A DNA stretch of 64,000 nt from an uncultured Acetatifactor sp. GTDB taxonomy: Bacteria; Bacillota; Clostridia; Lachnospirales; Lachnospiraceae. Numbering within the stretch: position 1 is the first letter of the stretch; each line of letters starts with the position of its first letter. The stretch lies in the NCBI GenBank assembly GCA_910588225.1, contig CAJUQT010000002.1, positions 89,626 to 153,625 on the forward strand. The letters are read 5' to 3'. The notes beneath the pieces are model-generated. The model saw only the letters and a program-made list of their open reading frames with translations, made no database searches and had not been told where the DNA came from. This document shows, piece by piece, positions 9,301-16,671 of this stretch. The position numbers and the translations under genes are program-made.

Positions 9301-11550
9301 GAGCAATGCTCTGAGTTGACGCCTTTTGCCCTAAAAGGAAAATGCCCAAGCTGTGGTTCCGCTCGCATCCATAAGATGGAATCCAACGAATATGAAGCGC
9401 TTAGCTTCTGGAGAAAGCCGGTTGCTGATGCGCTCAAGGGTGAGCCAATCCATGTGATTGACACAGAGGAGCATACCGCGCAGCTCTCGCATAAAGACCA
9501 GCGTGATGACCTTTGGAGCAAGACTGAACAATATGAATTACGCTTCCAAGACTTGACTCAAGATGGGGAAACTCCTGTCGATATCCTCAGCAGCACAACC
9601 ACCATGGAAGTTGGCATTGATATTGGTTCCCTAGTTGCGGTGGGCTTGCGGAATATTCCTCCCATGCGTGAAAACTATCAACAGCGGGCTGGCCGTGCAG
9701 GCCGACGAGGATCTAGTTTATCTACAATCGTTACCTTCTGTGAAGATGGGCCTCATGATACATTGTACTTCAATGACCCAGCTCCTATGTTTCGTGGTGA
9801 CCCTCGCAAGCCTTGGATTGATATAAGAAGCGAGAAACTCCTCCAACGCCACCTGGCTATGGTTATCCTACAAGAGTTCCTTGCAGAAAATCATATGAGC
9901 CTAGATACGCTTCCGGCAGCCGTTTTCCTCCAAGACTGCCTTGACGGTTTCAAGAGCTATCTTGCTTCTTATAATGTCGATAAGGACAAGCTTCTTTTGC
10001 CTATCGGAACCGTATTTCATTATTCGGTGTTTGAGGATGAACTTAAAGAGGCCTTTGATACACTTAAAGAAAAATGCCAGGCTCATCCCGAGCTTTTTGG
10101 TGTAGAGGAAGGTGCTAAGGAAGGCGATGCAAAGATTCTCCTGGATGCTCTCTACGAAGAGGGCATCATTCCAACGTATTCATTTCCAAAGAACATCGTA
10201 AGTACCTACATCCCGGATATGTACGGGAAGATTCTCTATGAGGTTGATCGTGGACTTGATGTGGCTATTGGAGAATATGCTCCTGGCAGAGCGATTGTTG
10301 TTGATAAACAAACCTATCAGATTGGTGGATTCTATTTTCCTGGAAGTGAGCGTCGCCACGGCCAGGCACTGACCCCGGCGCGCGCCTACACAGAAGACCC
10401 GAATTATGTGAAGCAGGTTATCTCTTGTGCTGAGTGTGGCTGGTTTGGTCTGATGGAAGAAGATACAAGGAGTTGTCCGTTCTGTGGGAACAGTGATTTG
10501 AAAATCACTCGGGAAATGATGCGACCTTGGGGCTTTGCGCCAAGAAGTGCTGAGGCGATACCGGATGTTCAGCTATCGGAAGAGTATACTGCTGTACAGC
10601 AGCCTCTGTATTCAACTCTGCCAGATGCAGAAGCGATGAAATTTGCCCTAGGCTGCAAAAACATACGAATTGCTTCACGAACAAATCAGAGAATCATCAT
10701 GCTGAATAAAGGTTCAGGTGACAAGGGCTTCATGGTCTGCAAGGACTGTGGCGCTGCCATGCCAGGCAACGATATTTCTGTTTTGAAGGACATTGACAGA
10801 CCATACAAGTCGAAGTATGCTCGAGGCAGATGCCGTCATGGTAATTCCTTTAATGTGAATCTCGGCTATGATTTCATAACTGATATGCTGGTTCTTGAAT
10901 TCTCGATTGACGATAAGATTATTGATGCACGCCGGAATGATAATCCATGGCTTAGCCGTGCAGCTCAATCCTTGGCTGAAGCACTGCGACTGGCAGCAAG
11001 CAAAAAACTCGATGTTGAATTCACCGAGCTCATCACCGGTTATCGTCTCAGGAATGGATCTGAAGCTTCCTATGTCGATATCTATCTTTATGATAGCCTA
11101 TCGAGCGGTGCTGGTTATGCGGTCAGTGTAGCCGATGCAATTGCCGAGCTACTATCCGATATGAAGGGACTGTTGAGTTCGTGTGATTGCGAATCTGCGT
11201 GCTCCAAATGCCTGAAGCATTACAGAAACCAGTATGTACACGGCATGCTTGACCGCTTCGCGGCGTTTCAGCTTCTTGAATGGGGCGTTGATGGGATAAA
11301 AGCATCTCCTATCACGCCAGGGGCACAGATTAACATGATTATGCCTTTGGCGAATATTCTTAAGCAATCAGGCTGTGAAATCACTGCTGATAATGGAATC
11401 GCCGCAAAGGGGCGAAGAGGCACAAAGAAGGTTGTTATCTACCCGGCAATGTGGGTTGAACCACATGCTGCAAACACCATTTTTGTGAGCGATGCTTATA
11501 TCAAGTACGCCAAGCCACATGCTGTCCAAAAGATTCTGGACAATGTTTAA
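6304..11550 (+). CDS. DruE-like DEAH helicase with DUF1998-type C-terminus
   Basis: This 1748-residue superfamily 2 helicase has Walker A STGTGSGKT (111-119), DEAH (324-327), a SSTTTMEVGID motif near 1095-1105, and motif VI QRAGRAGRRG (about 1127). Several CxxC pairs suggest zinc sites: near 536/565, 685, 999/1014, 1376/1391 and 1479. The C-terminus has the DUF1998 pattern DSLSSGAGYA...CSKCLKHYRNQ.VHGMLDR. A helicase and DUF1998 in one chain of this length is typical of DruE in Druantia; DISARM splits these functions between DrmA and DrmB. The start has GAAGGAGGG 9 nt upstream. It is the last gene of the operon. All catalytic motifs look intact, so it is probably active. The Druantia subtype is unassigned. 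Confidence 0.92.
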   Translation: MLNGANFVHTQLRMELEDYIKSQYFGKSPLLLSALSDHIDDEGLLYQKPFIESSPAYVTVQNGIETASIESWMKEYFLQLAEAGIGVFPSPFAHQISALEAATRGENLFVSTGTGSGKTECFMWPLLAKMATEARNSKESWAKRGVRTIVMYPMNALVSDQVSRLRRMIGDPDKKFINIFRNICGDEVRRPQFGMYTGRTPYPGAQPSTEQDRKLEKTLARMSFPQSDSEKEFFNHLLNEGKIPAKADMNQFLQGLHESRHIPDDEDAELITRFEMQQFCPDILITNYSMLEYMLLRPREQKIWDNTHEWLALNNENKLLFVIDEAHMYHGSSGGEVALLIRRLFHKLGISRDRAQFILTTASMPNKNQQDVDSVMTFANELTASDIATQFCYLTGEREVIDGQLKYDIPTELLLSSSPSQFEDKDEWKLSALLSFWRQLEGFDHCINSLESVYNWMYDNLVYYRPFHELVKYCRGNAVSLGELSSGIFPDLSQENALKATSVLLAIAPLAKDTKGSVLFPARMHMLFKGISGVYACANADCSCSHSKGGLALGEIYLSDGNLICPHCGSVVYELYNDRRCGALFFKGYVLEDDSELHGNVYLWRYPGQLMDRRMKEVHLFIPTDDFGLPAKQGKNAIKPCYLDVKSGFVNFTDDSSVGKSWIRKLYYCNYSAKGKPQIITFPTCPHCRHQLSTSQLTSFSTRGNQSFFNLIKSQFQLQPAVSGKDGNLDRFPNEGRKVLLFSDSRQRAAKLARDMSDASDISAARQLFAIAIKTMEEQTVEQSMDSLYDYLCLAAGQRHVQLFHAPERTKFAEDCTSALKNYNRCIKRGIDYTPRFTIANAPVQMQEQLLRLFSGGYNTLYDSATSWIEPTDKALFDAVDALDENHVTVTDEEFIDFFNAWMLSICDMSTALGHIINDTVRVRVRPNHGGYGLDKDWEFSKVIREIMGWGDGNETEMAWKRVLKEAFLDSAQPDNGKLYIDLSRVKARYDAVHVWYRCEQCSELTPFALKGKCPSCGSARIHKMESNEYEALSFWRKPVADALKGEPIHVIDTEEHTAQLSHKDQRDDLWSKTEQYELRFQDLTQDGETPVDILSSTTTMEVGIDIGSLVAVGLRNIPPMRENYQQRAGRAGRRGSSLSTIVTFCEDGPHDTLYFNDPAPMFRGDPRKPWIDIRSEKLLQRHLAMVILQEFLAENHMSLDTLPAAVFLQDCLDGFKSYLASYNVDKDKLLLPIGTVFHYSVFEDELKEAFDTLKEKCQAHPELFGVEEGAKEGDAKILLDALYEEGIIPTYSFPKNIVSTYIPDMYGKILYEVDRGLDVAIGEYAPGRAIVVDKQTYQIGGFYFPGSERRHGQALTPARAYTEDPNYVKQVISCAECGWFGLMEEDTRSCPFCGNSDLKITREMMRPWGFAPRSAEAIPDVQLSEEYTAVQQPLYSTLPDAEAMKFALGCKNIRIASRTNQRIIMLNKGSGDKGFMVCKDCGAAMPGNDISVLKDIDRPYKSKYARGRCRHGNSFNVNLGYDFITDMLVLEFSIDDKIIDARRNDNPWLSRAAQSLAEALRLAASKKLDVEFTELITGYRLRNGSEASYVDIYLYDSLSSGAGYAVSVADAIAELLSDMKGLLSSCDCESACSKCLKHYRNQYVHGMLDRFAAFQLLEWGVDGIKASPITPGAQINMIMPLANILKQSGCEITADNGIAAKGRRGTKKVVIYPAMWVEPHAANTIFVSDAYIKYAKPHAVQKILDNV

Positions 11551-11598
11551 AATGGGCTGTCATCCTAAAGATACTGGCTGCGAACCGGAAAATGGTGC

Positions 11599-11628
11599 AG
11601 CTCACCGACTCTTGTTGGTTGGTGAGCT
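11599..11628 (+). other. Hairpin downstream of the helicase operon
   Basis: AGCTCACC and GGTGAGCT are perfect inverted arms around a 14-nt loop, about 50 nt after the helicase stop. No run of T follows, so it is not a textbook intrinsic terminator. It may slow or end operon transcription, or mark the end of the island. Confidence 0.4.
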
Positions 11629-11723
11629 GTGCTATGCGTATTCTCCATCTATTAACTTAATTTTACCGTTCCTGGTCGTGTTCCCGATTAGTAAAAAATT
11701 CCACATCAGCTCCCCCAATCCAG

Positions 11724-11752
11724 TCATACCCTCTCCAAATCCTTCATACAAT
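11724..11752 (+). promoter_or_regulatory. Sigma-E-type promoter of spoIIID
   Basis: TCATACC (11724-11730) and CATACAAT (11745-11752) are separated by 14 nt. This fits the mother-cell sigma-E consensus of Bacillus (KMATATT, 14-15 nt, CATACAMT): the -10 is perfect and the -35 is good. It ends 29 nt before the spoIIID start. In Bacillus subtilis spoIIID is transcribed by sigma-E, so position and sequence agree. Confidence 0.75.
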
Positions 11753-11781
11753 AGTAAAAAATATCCCACGGGGGTATTCCT

Positions 11782-12045
11782 TTGAAGGATTATATCGAAG
11801 AGCGTGCCGTCAGCATTGCCAACTATATCATCGACAATAATGCCACGGTGAGACAGACGGCGAAGACCTTTGGTGTCAGCAAGAGCACGGTACATAAGGA
11901 TGTGACAGAACGCCTTGAGCAGGTTAATCCTGTGCTTGCAGCAGAAGCTCGAAAAGTTCTGGATGTGAACAAATCCGAGCGGCATATTCGAGGAGGGCTT
12001 GCCACGAAGGAGAAGTATCTGCACCAGCAAGGGAGTCTGATGTAG
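11782..12045 (+). CDS. spoIIID: Stage III sporulation protein D, mother-cell transcription factor
   Basis: This 87-residue DNA-binding protein matches Bacillus SpoIIID along its length: DYIEER..., the helix-turn-helix TVRQTAKTFGVSKSTVHKDV (about 23-42), then RHIRGGLATKEKY. In the mother cell it activates and represses many sigma-E and sigma-K genes. The start is TTG 11782; Bacillus also uses a non-ATG start for this gene, and no ATG precedes the conserved region. A GGGGG stretch lies upstream. The gene is monocistronic, with a sigma-E-like promoter before it and a hairpin after it. The 5' half closely resembles the remnant at 3-116, so the gene may have been rebuilt when the island arrived. 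Confidence 0.95.
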   Translation: MKDYIEERAVSIANYIIDNNATVRQTAKTFGVSKSTVHKDVTERLEQVNPVLAAEARKVLDVNKSERHIRGGLATKEKYLHQQGSLM

Positions 12046-12068
12046 GAAATTAATTCATGAGAAAGCAG

Positions 12069-12108
12069 AAAATCCACCGGCAGACAGGAGAGGCTGCAGG
12101 TGGATTTT
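12069..12108. terminator. Bidirectional terminator between spoIIID and the DUF1266 gene
   Basis: AAAATCCACC and GGTGGATTTT form a 10-bp perfect outer stem with an inner GCAG/CTGC pairing. The A-rich left arm and T-rich right arm let it work for both convergent genes. Confidence 0.75.
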
Positions 12109-12141
12109 GTGATGTGCGGAAGAGCGCTTTTTGTAAATTTG

Positions 12142-13323
12142 TCAGATGAAACCGATACTTTGCTGAGCAGGCCAGGGACAATCGCGCCATTGCCCTTCGT
12201 TTAGTTCCGGCTTACCGGTCAGCAGATCTGCGGCGGCATCTGCAATGTAGCCAAGGTAGCTTTCTGCATAACAGTCTCCACACAGTAATTTCCACATTAA
12301 ACCGCCAAAAAGGTAAGACTGGGCAAATTCACGCCAGCTGTGCAGCGATTCAACCACTTTTCTGGATAAATCCCAAAGGATGCCTACAGCCTCGCTTTCG
12401 GTAATCCAGCCAAGATAACTACCCCAGCGGGTCAGCATCGCAGCCCGTCCAATATCCCATCCGGCCAGAAAGCCAGGTGCATACTGACTCCTATACCGCT
12501 GGATAAACCGCCAGGTTCGGCTGACGGACGCCCGTTCCTCGTCATCCATCGTTTCATCCATTAATTTTTCCGGGGAAGATGCCTCGCTGTAAAGCTGAAA
12601 CCGAAGGATGTACCCCTCCTGGGACAAATAGCGAATCATATCCAGCAAGTCACTGCGGCCATCGATCCCCCAGGAACGTCGTACGATGGACACAACCCGC
12701 TGCTCCAGAACGGGAATATGTTCCTCTACATCCATTCCCTGCAGACTGTGGCTATTCAGATTGGAAACGATACCGGAAAGTAAGATCCCAAAACGTTCCC
12801 ATTTTTTGTCATCTTTCTGATAGGGAATTGCTTCCGGCTCGGGCAGAGACTGAAGCCGGTCCATTGTTTCTTCCAGAATGATATACAGATGCTGTTCCAA
12901 CTCAATATCAAATGTGGTTTCTTCTATTTCATCTGTATCCGCTTCTGTTCCCAGCGTTTCCAGCGCCGCCGCTATGACGCCCATGTCTTCTCCGAACATA
13001 GATTCCATCAGACTTTCCGCAGTGGATGCAGTCACCTCCGCAACCCTGTCGTTCACCATTTGCTGCAGTAATTCCTCATTGGTGGACATTTGAGCCATAC
13101 TTTCTGTCCCGAATATCTGCCCGAGGATTTCCACCTGCCGCTGGTTATTGGCGTGAATCTGTTCTTCTGCATCAGATGTGGACATGGAATCGCCTTTTTC
13201 GGCGGCAGAATACTCAATTTGGCTGATAAGTTCTTCGGTAGTTTCGTGAGATTTTTTTATCGTATCAGCAGCCTGTTCATTTGCCTGTTGTGCCCGCTTC
13301 CTGATTTCATTTATATCAAACAT
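12142..13323 (-). CDS. DUF1266 domain protein
   Basis: The 393-residue cytoplasmic protein has a charged, Gln/Glu-rich helical N-terminal half. Its C-terminal DUF1266 domain shows GWDIGRAAMLTRWGSYLGWI, EAVGILWDLSRKV, SWREFAQSYLFGGLMWKL. DUF1266 has no known reaction. I chose the internal ATG 13323 (MFDINEIRKR) because GGAGG lies 8 nt upstream; the frame runs 29 codons further without a ribosome site. No signal peptide or membrane segment is visible. It is convergent with spoIIID and lies downstream of a TetR-type gene on the same strand, with a 128-nt gap, so co-regulation is possible but unproven. Confidence 0.85.
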   Translation of the reverse strand: MFDINEIRKRAQQANEQAADTIKKSHETTEELISQIEYSAAEKGDSMSTSDAEEQIHANNQRQVEILGQIFGTESMAQMSTNEELLQQMVNDRVAEVTASTAESLMESMFGEDMGVIAAALETLGTEADTDEIEETTFDIELEQHLYIILEETMDRLQSLPEPEAIPYQKDDKKWERFGILLSGIVSNLNSHSLQGMDVEEHIPVLEQRVVSIVRRSWGIDGRSDLLDMIRYLSQEGYILRFQLYSEASSPEKLMDETMDDEERASVSRTWRFIQRYRSQYAPGFLAGWDIGRAAMLTRWGSYLGWITESEAVGILWDLSRKVVESLHSWREFAQSYLFGGLMWKLLCGDCYAESYLGYIADAAADLLTGKPELNEGQWRDCPWPAQQSIGFI

Positions 13324-13451
13324 TCTGATATCCTCCGGTAAGTGATTTCGATTTTCAAAGAGTATCTTTTCCATTACTTTGTTGCAAATTGCTTCATAAA
13401 ATGCACCCACACTGTTGAAACAGAATACTTGGGCGGATCCAAAGCTTTTAA

Positions 13452-14078
13452 TTAACGAAGGCAGGGATTTTGCTCTTTTAATATCTCCAGCGCATCCACA
13501 ATTGCGTTAATCTGAAAATGAATTGTCTCATCGGCGGCCTCTGGAACAAACAGTGGTAAAGTATCCGGAATTGCTCTGCGGATTATCATTGCTGTCAGAC
13601 TTAAATTGGTAAACAGGTTAATATTTGCTGTGTCCGCCTTTATTCCGAAACTTTCTAAAATCTGACCAAAAAGGTGCGCCTGTTTTTCCCGGAACAGCTG
13701 ATAACTTTCTTCAGACAGCCGTCTGAAAATAAGCTGCTGCTCTTCGATTGTCAAAACAGCAATTCCATACTTTTCGCCATAGCAGCAGGAATGCAGAAAC
13801 TGCTTGACAGCATCGCGCCAGCCCAGAGTGGGATCAGCCATCAGTTTGCGCACATGTTCAATAATCTTCGGCTGCTGTAAGTACAGTGCTTCTACAATTA
13901 AATCCTCTTTTGTGGGGAAAAAAGAGTAGAAGAAGGTTCGTGAAATGCCGACCTTCCGATAGATCTGCTCAACGGTTGTGTGTTGTATTCCCTGCTTTGC
14001 CATAAGTTCAAGTCCCGCAGAAATAAGTGAGGTTCTGATGCGTTCCCGATCCTCTTCGGTATAAGCTACCTTCGGCAT
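13452..14078 (-). CDS. TetR/AcrR family transcriptional regulator
   Basis: The 208-residue protein has an N-terminal TetR helix-turn-helix. GIQHTTVEQIYRKVGISRTFFYSFFPTKEDLI (about 30-61) is a near-standard signature, and an all-helical ligand-binding domain follows. I prefer ATG 14078 (MPKVAYTEED) because a GAGG site lies about 9 nt upstream; an ATG five codons earlier lacks one. A 9-bp perfect inverted repeat at 14098-14127 lies just upstream and may be its own operator. The nearest same-strand downstream gene is the DUF1266 gene. The ligand is unknown. The family assignment is firm. Confidence 0.92.
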   Translation of the reverse strand: MPKVAYTEEDRERIRTSLISAGLELMAKQGIQHTTVEQIYRKVGISRTFFYSFFPTKEDLIVEALYLQQPKIIEHVRKLMADPTLGWRDAVKQFLHSCCYGEKYGIAVLTIEEQQLIFRRLSEESYQLFREKQAHLFGQILESFGIKADTANINLFTNLSLTAMIIRRAIPDTLPLFVPEAADETIHFQINAIVDALEILKEQNPCLR

Positions 14079-14097
14079 AGAATGATACCTCATAATA

Positions 14098-14127
14098 AAG
14101 ATAAAATTTAAAAACTGTTTTTATCTT
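14098..14127. promoter_or_regulatory. Candidate operator upstream of the TetR gene
   Basis: AAGATAAAA (14098-14106) and TTTTATCTT (14119-14127) are perfect inverted arms 12 nt apart. They start 20 nt before the TetR start, as expected for an autoregulatory TetR operator. The AT-rich composition raises the chance of coincidence. Confidence 0.45.
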
Positions 14128-14257
14128 AGCACACCTGAAAGCATATTGCAAGCAGAAACAAGAAACGACCGGCTGAACAGTCACTTGCATAATAACGGTA
14201 TTTAAAGTAAAATAGATAGAAAACAGGGCTTATAAGATAGAAACCGGGAGGCAGTTG

Positions 14258-14875
14258 ATGATACATATAGATCGTGAGGACATGCTGGAGCTCACTAGAA
14301 GAATGACAATAGCAAGGAACTGTTTTGGCAGAATTGCAGGAGCCTATATGGATGAAGAAGGCTTTGTAGACGGGACGTTCAACACACATTTTCAGAAGTT
14401 ATCCGGTGCGGACAAGACAAAGAATCTGAGAATCGCAAAAGCCGTATTGATTTCGGATACCAATGTGCAATTAAAGGATTACCGTTTCAGGCCTGCAGAC
14501 AGAAGGCCGGGGAGTTTCCGGCAGCTGCTGATGGCGTTGCGGGAATGTGAGCTGAAAAATGACGCGCTTCTGCTTTCACTGTATGAATACATAGGGGAAC
14601 GATATCTGCCGGGTTCTCCATATGGTATTTACATTTTTCATGGAAATTATGACGTGCCTGAAAAGGGAAGCGACAAGGTGCGGCAGTGGGAGTCGGAGGA
14701 AGTATATAATTTTCTGATCTGTGCCATATGTCCCGTGAGCGGAGACTATGAGGCGGGTACGCCGGAGAGAGGTTTTTTGTTCCCGGCATTCAGCAACAGG
14801 AGCACAGATGCGGAGGGAATGTGCGTGTTCGATGCGGACGGAACACCAGAGGGATTTGCAGAGCTGATTTTATAA
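14258..14875 (+). CDS. DUF4317 family protein
   Basis: The 205-residue product matches DUF4317, a family common in Lachnospiraceae and without known function. The recognisable pieces are ELTRRMTIARNCFGRIAGAYMDEEG at the start, YGIYIFHGNYDVPEKGSD, and ESEEVYNFLICAICPVSGDYE. ERGFLFPAFSNRSTDAEGMCVF completes the conserved series. The start is ATG 14258 with GGGAGG 6 nt upstream; a TTG one codon earlier is less likely. It is about half the length of the longest family members but ends normally after the conserved FLFPAF block. It is soluble, with no signal or membrane segment. The lipoprotein gene follows 32 nt later and may be co-transcribed. Confidence 0.88.
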   Translation: MIHIDREDMLELTRRMTIARNCFGRIAGAYMDEEGFVDGTFNTHFQKLSGADKTKNLRIAKAVLISDTNVQLKDYRFRPADRRPGSFRQLLMALRECELKNDALLLSLYEYIGERYLPGSPYGIYIFHGNYDVPEKGSDKVRQWESEEVYNFLICAICPVSGDYEAGTPERGFLFPAFSNRSTDAEGMCVFDADGTPEGFAELIL

Positions 14876-14907
14876 AAGGACAGTCATAACCGCAGAGAGG
14901 AAATAAA

Positions 14908-16041
14908 GTGAAGAGGAAATTCAGCAGAAAAATAATACTGACAATCGCAATGCTGGCGCTGACATTACCGGCCGGCTGCGGGAGGGAAGACCAGGGACCT
15001 ATATTGTTGGAAGCCGTAGATATTTCCGGTGAGGAGTCATCGGGAGAAGGCCGACAGGCAGAAGGGGACGCAGGAGAAAAGCAGGAGAGAAATTCCCAGG
15101 GAAGCGGCCGGGAAGGTGCGCAGCAACCGGGAGGGCATCAGACAGGAAATGGAAATCCGGAATCCGGACAGTCTGCGGAGGGAGAATTTGGATTTAAGGA
15201 TCTGGCCGGATGGACTTTTAACTTCAGCAGCGGTGCAGGCGCCTGGTTTACGGAGCTTACTATCGACAGTGACGGCAATGTGAGGGGACATTACCAGGAT
15301 GCGGATATGGGAGACAATGGGGATACTTATCCCAATGGAACACTGTATCTATGTGATTTCACCGGCAGTTTCGGGGATTTGGAGAAGGTGGATGCATATA
15401 CCTGGCAGATGAGATTAAAGTTCCTTACTTTTGAGGAGGAGCCGGAGAAGGAGGAGATTGTGGACGGCGTCCGCCAGATCTATTCATTAGCTTACGGTCT
15501 GGATGGCGGGGAGACATTTCTGCTGTATCTTCCCGGGATAAAAATGAAGGACCTGCCGGAAGAATATCTGAACTGGGCACGCAGCGGTATTGCCGGTGAC
15601 ACACTGGAGGAGCTTCCCTGCTTTGGACTATATAATGTGAATACGGGTGATGGCTTTTCCAGCCATCAATATGAGGAGCAGAGTCTGGCGGAAAGGATTG
15701 CCATGGAGATTTCTTTTGCGGAGGAGCGGGCAGCGGAGCTGGAAGCGAAGCTGCAGGAGGCTGTGACACAGCTGGATATGAATACGGTCAGTCAGGAGAT
15801 GTTCCAGAATTGGGACGATACCCTGAACATTGTGTGGAAGCTGCTGGAGGCAGAACTTGACAGTGGGGCCATGGAAGCGCTTCGGGCGGAGGAGCGTGAG
15901 TGGATTGCAATAAAGGACGCGGAAGTGGAAGCAGCCGGACAAGCCGCTGCAGGCGGGAGCCTGCAGGCTATGGACCAGTCTCAGAAGGCGGCTGAATTGA
16001 CTCGAGAAAGGGTGTATGAGCTGGCAGAATATGCACAGTGA
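14908..16041 (+). CDS. Lipoprotein with C-terminal LprI/DUF1311-like domain
   Basis: A lipoprotein signal peptide ends at the lipobox LPAGC (Cys24). A low-complexity Gly/Glu/Gln linker follows (about 35-95), then a beta-rich central domain, then a helical C-terminus (about 265-377). The C-terminus has the DUF1311 pattern of a Leu/Asn-rich helix followed by LRAEEREWIAIKDAEVEAAG and TRERVYEL. In mycobacteria LprI-type proteins inhibit lysozyme; here that is a family-level hint only. The start is GTG 14908 with GAGAGG 7 nt upstream. The mature protein should be tethered to the outer face of the membrane. The other 300 residues are unassigned. Confidence 0.82.
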   Translation: MKRKFSRKIILTIAMLALTLPAGCGREDQGPILLEAVDISGEESSGEGRQAEGDAGEKQERNSQGSGREGAQQPGGHQTGNGNPESGQSAEGEFGFKDLAGWTFNFSSGAGAWFTELTIDSDGNVRGHYQDADMGDNGDTYPNGTLYLCDFTGSFGDLEKVDAYTWQMRLKFLTFEEEPEKEEIVDGVRQIYSLAYGLDGGETFLLYLPGIKMKDLPEEYLNWARSGIAGDTLEELPCFGLYNVNTGDGFSSHQYEEQSLAERIAMEISFAEERAAELEAKLQEAVTQLDMNTVSQEMFQNWDDTLNIVWKLLEAELDSGAMEALRAEEREWIAIKDAEVEAAGQAAAGGSLQAMDQSQKAAELTRERVYELAEYAQ

Positions 16042-16077
16042 GGGCGAGAGGAAGGAACCGCCCCCTGCTTTTGTGCC

Positions 16078-16308
16078 TTACTGCATCATCATGCCAATCA
16101 GCTGATCACGGCACACGGCGTCATCTGCGCCTTTGACTTTTGACGCTTTGCCGTCCAGTTCCAGTTTGTTTACGGCGGCACGCATGAGCTTTTCCTGGAA
16201 TTCTTTCTTTTCCTGCTCCGCCTTCTGGGCTCTTCGCTGTGCTCTGGCGCGGTTCTGCAGCTTCAGGGTATTTTCCATAGAATGTAAAAGCTGAGTCATA
16301 TCGTTCAT
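16078..16308 (-). CDS. Small coiled-coil protein, unknown function
   Basis: This 76-residue, highly charged protein has a helix of Arg, Gln, Lys and Glu in its middle (LQNRARAQRRAQKAEQEKKEF) and ends MMMQ. It has no signal, membrane segment or cysteine cluster. The ATG is preceded by AAAGGAG 8 nt upstream, a strong site that supports a real gene. It is convergent with the LprI-like gene (37-nt gap) and divergent from galE. I cannot assign a function; a structural or regulatory helix is possible. Confidence 0.7.
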   Translation of the reverse strand: MNDMTQLLHSMENTLKLQNRARAQRRAQKAEQEKKEFQEKLMRAAVNKLELDGKASKVKGADDAVCRDQLIGMMMQ

Positions 16309-16671
16309 AGTCTATGCTCCTTTTCCGAGTTTACAGTGCTGATGATGATCTTAGATTTTATATATACTATATCGGCCATATTTGTTGTTTCTGAAGTTCC
16401 AGGGCAAGTTTGGCCGAAGGATGATAATAACTTGTAACAAAAAGATGTGCACAGCGGAGAGGAAATCCGATTGAATTGATGAGCTGCATTGGAAACAGTG
16501 GGAATTGTTGGCTGAATTGAGACTTGCAGTTAACATTTCGACAGTTTTCTGTAACATATAAGTATTGAAGAATTCAGAAAAAGTCGGTATTCTGAGAGTG
16601 TAAAGAAAACATATCACAATAAGCGCGGCAGGAAGGGAAGGTTCCGGACAGCGTGCGGAAAAGAGGTAGGG
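16309..16671. other. Intergenic region upstream of galE
   Basis: This 363-nt non-coding stretch separates two divergent genes and should hold both promoters. I see AT-rich promoter-like sequence (for example TAACATATAAG near 16553) but no clear consensus pair and no strong dyad. The 349-residue frame crossing it on the minus strand is an antisense shadow of galE. Confidence 0.4.

Noticed and set aside
6304..11550. DISARM (DrmA/DrmB) assignment for the helicase operon
   Set aside because: DISARM splits helicase and DUF1998 into two proteins and includes a methyltransferase. Here both are in one chain and no methylase adjoins.
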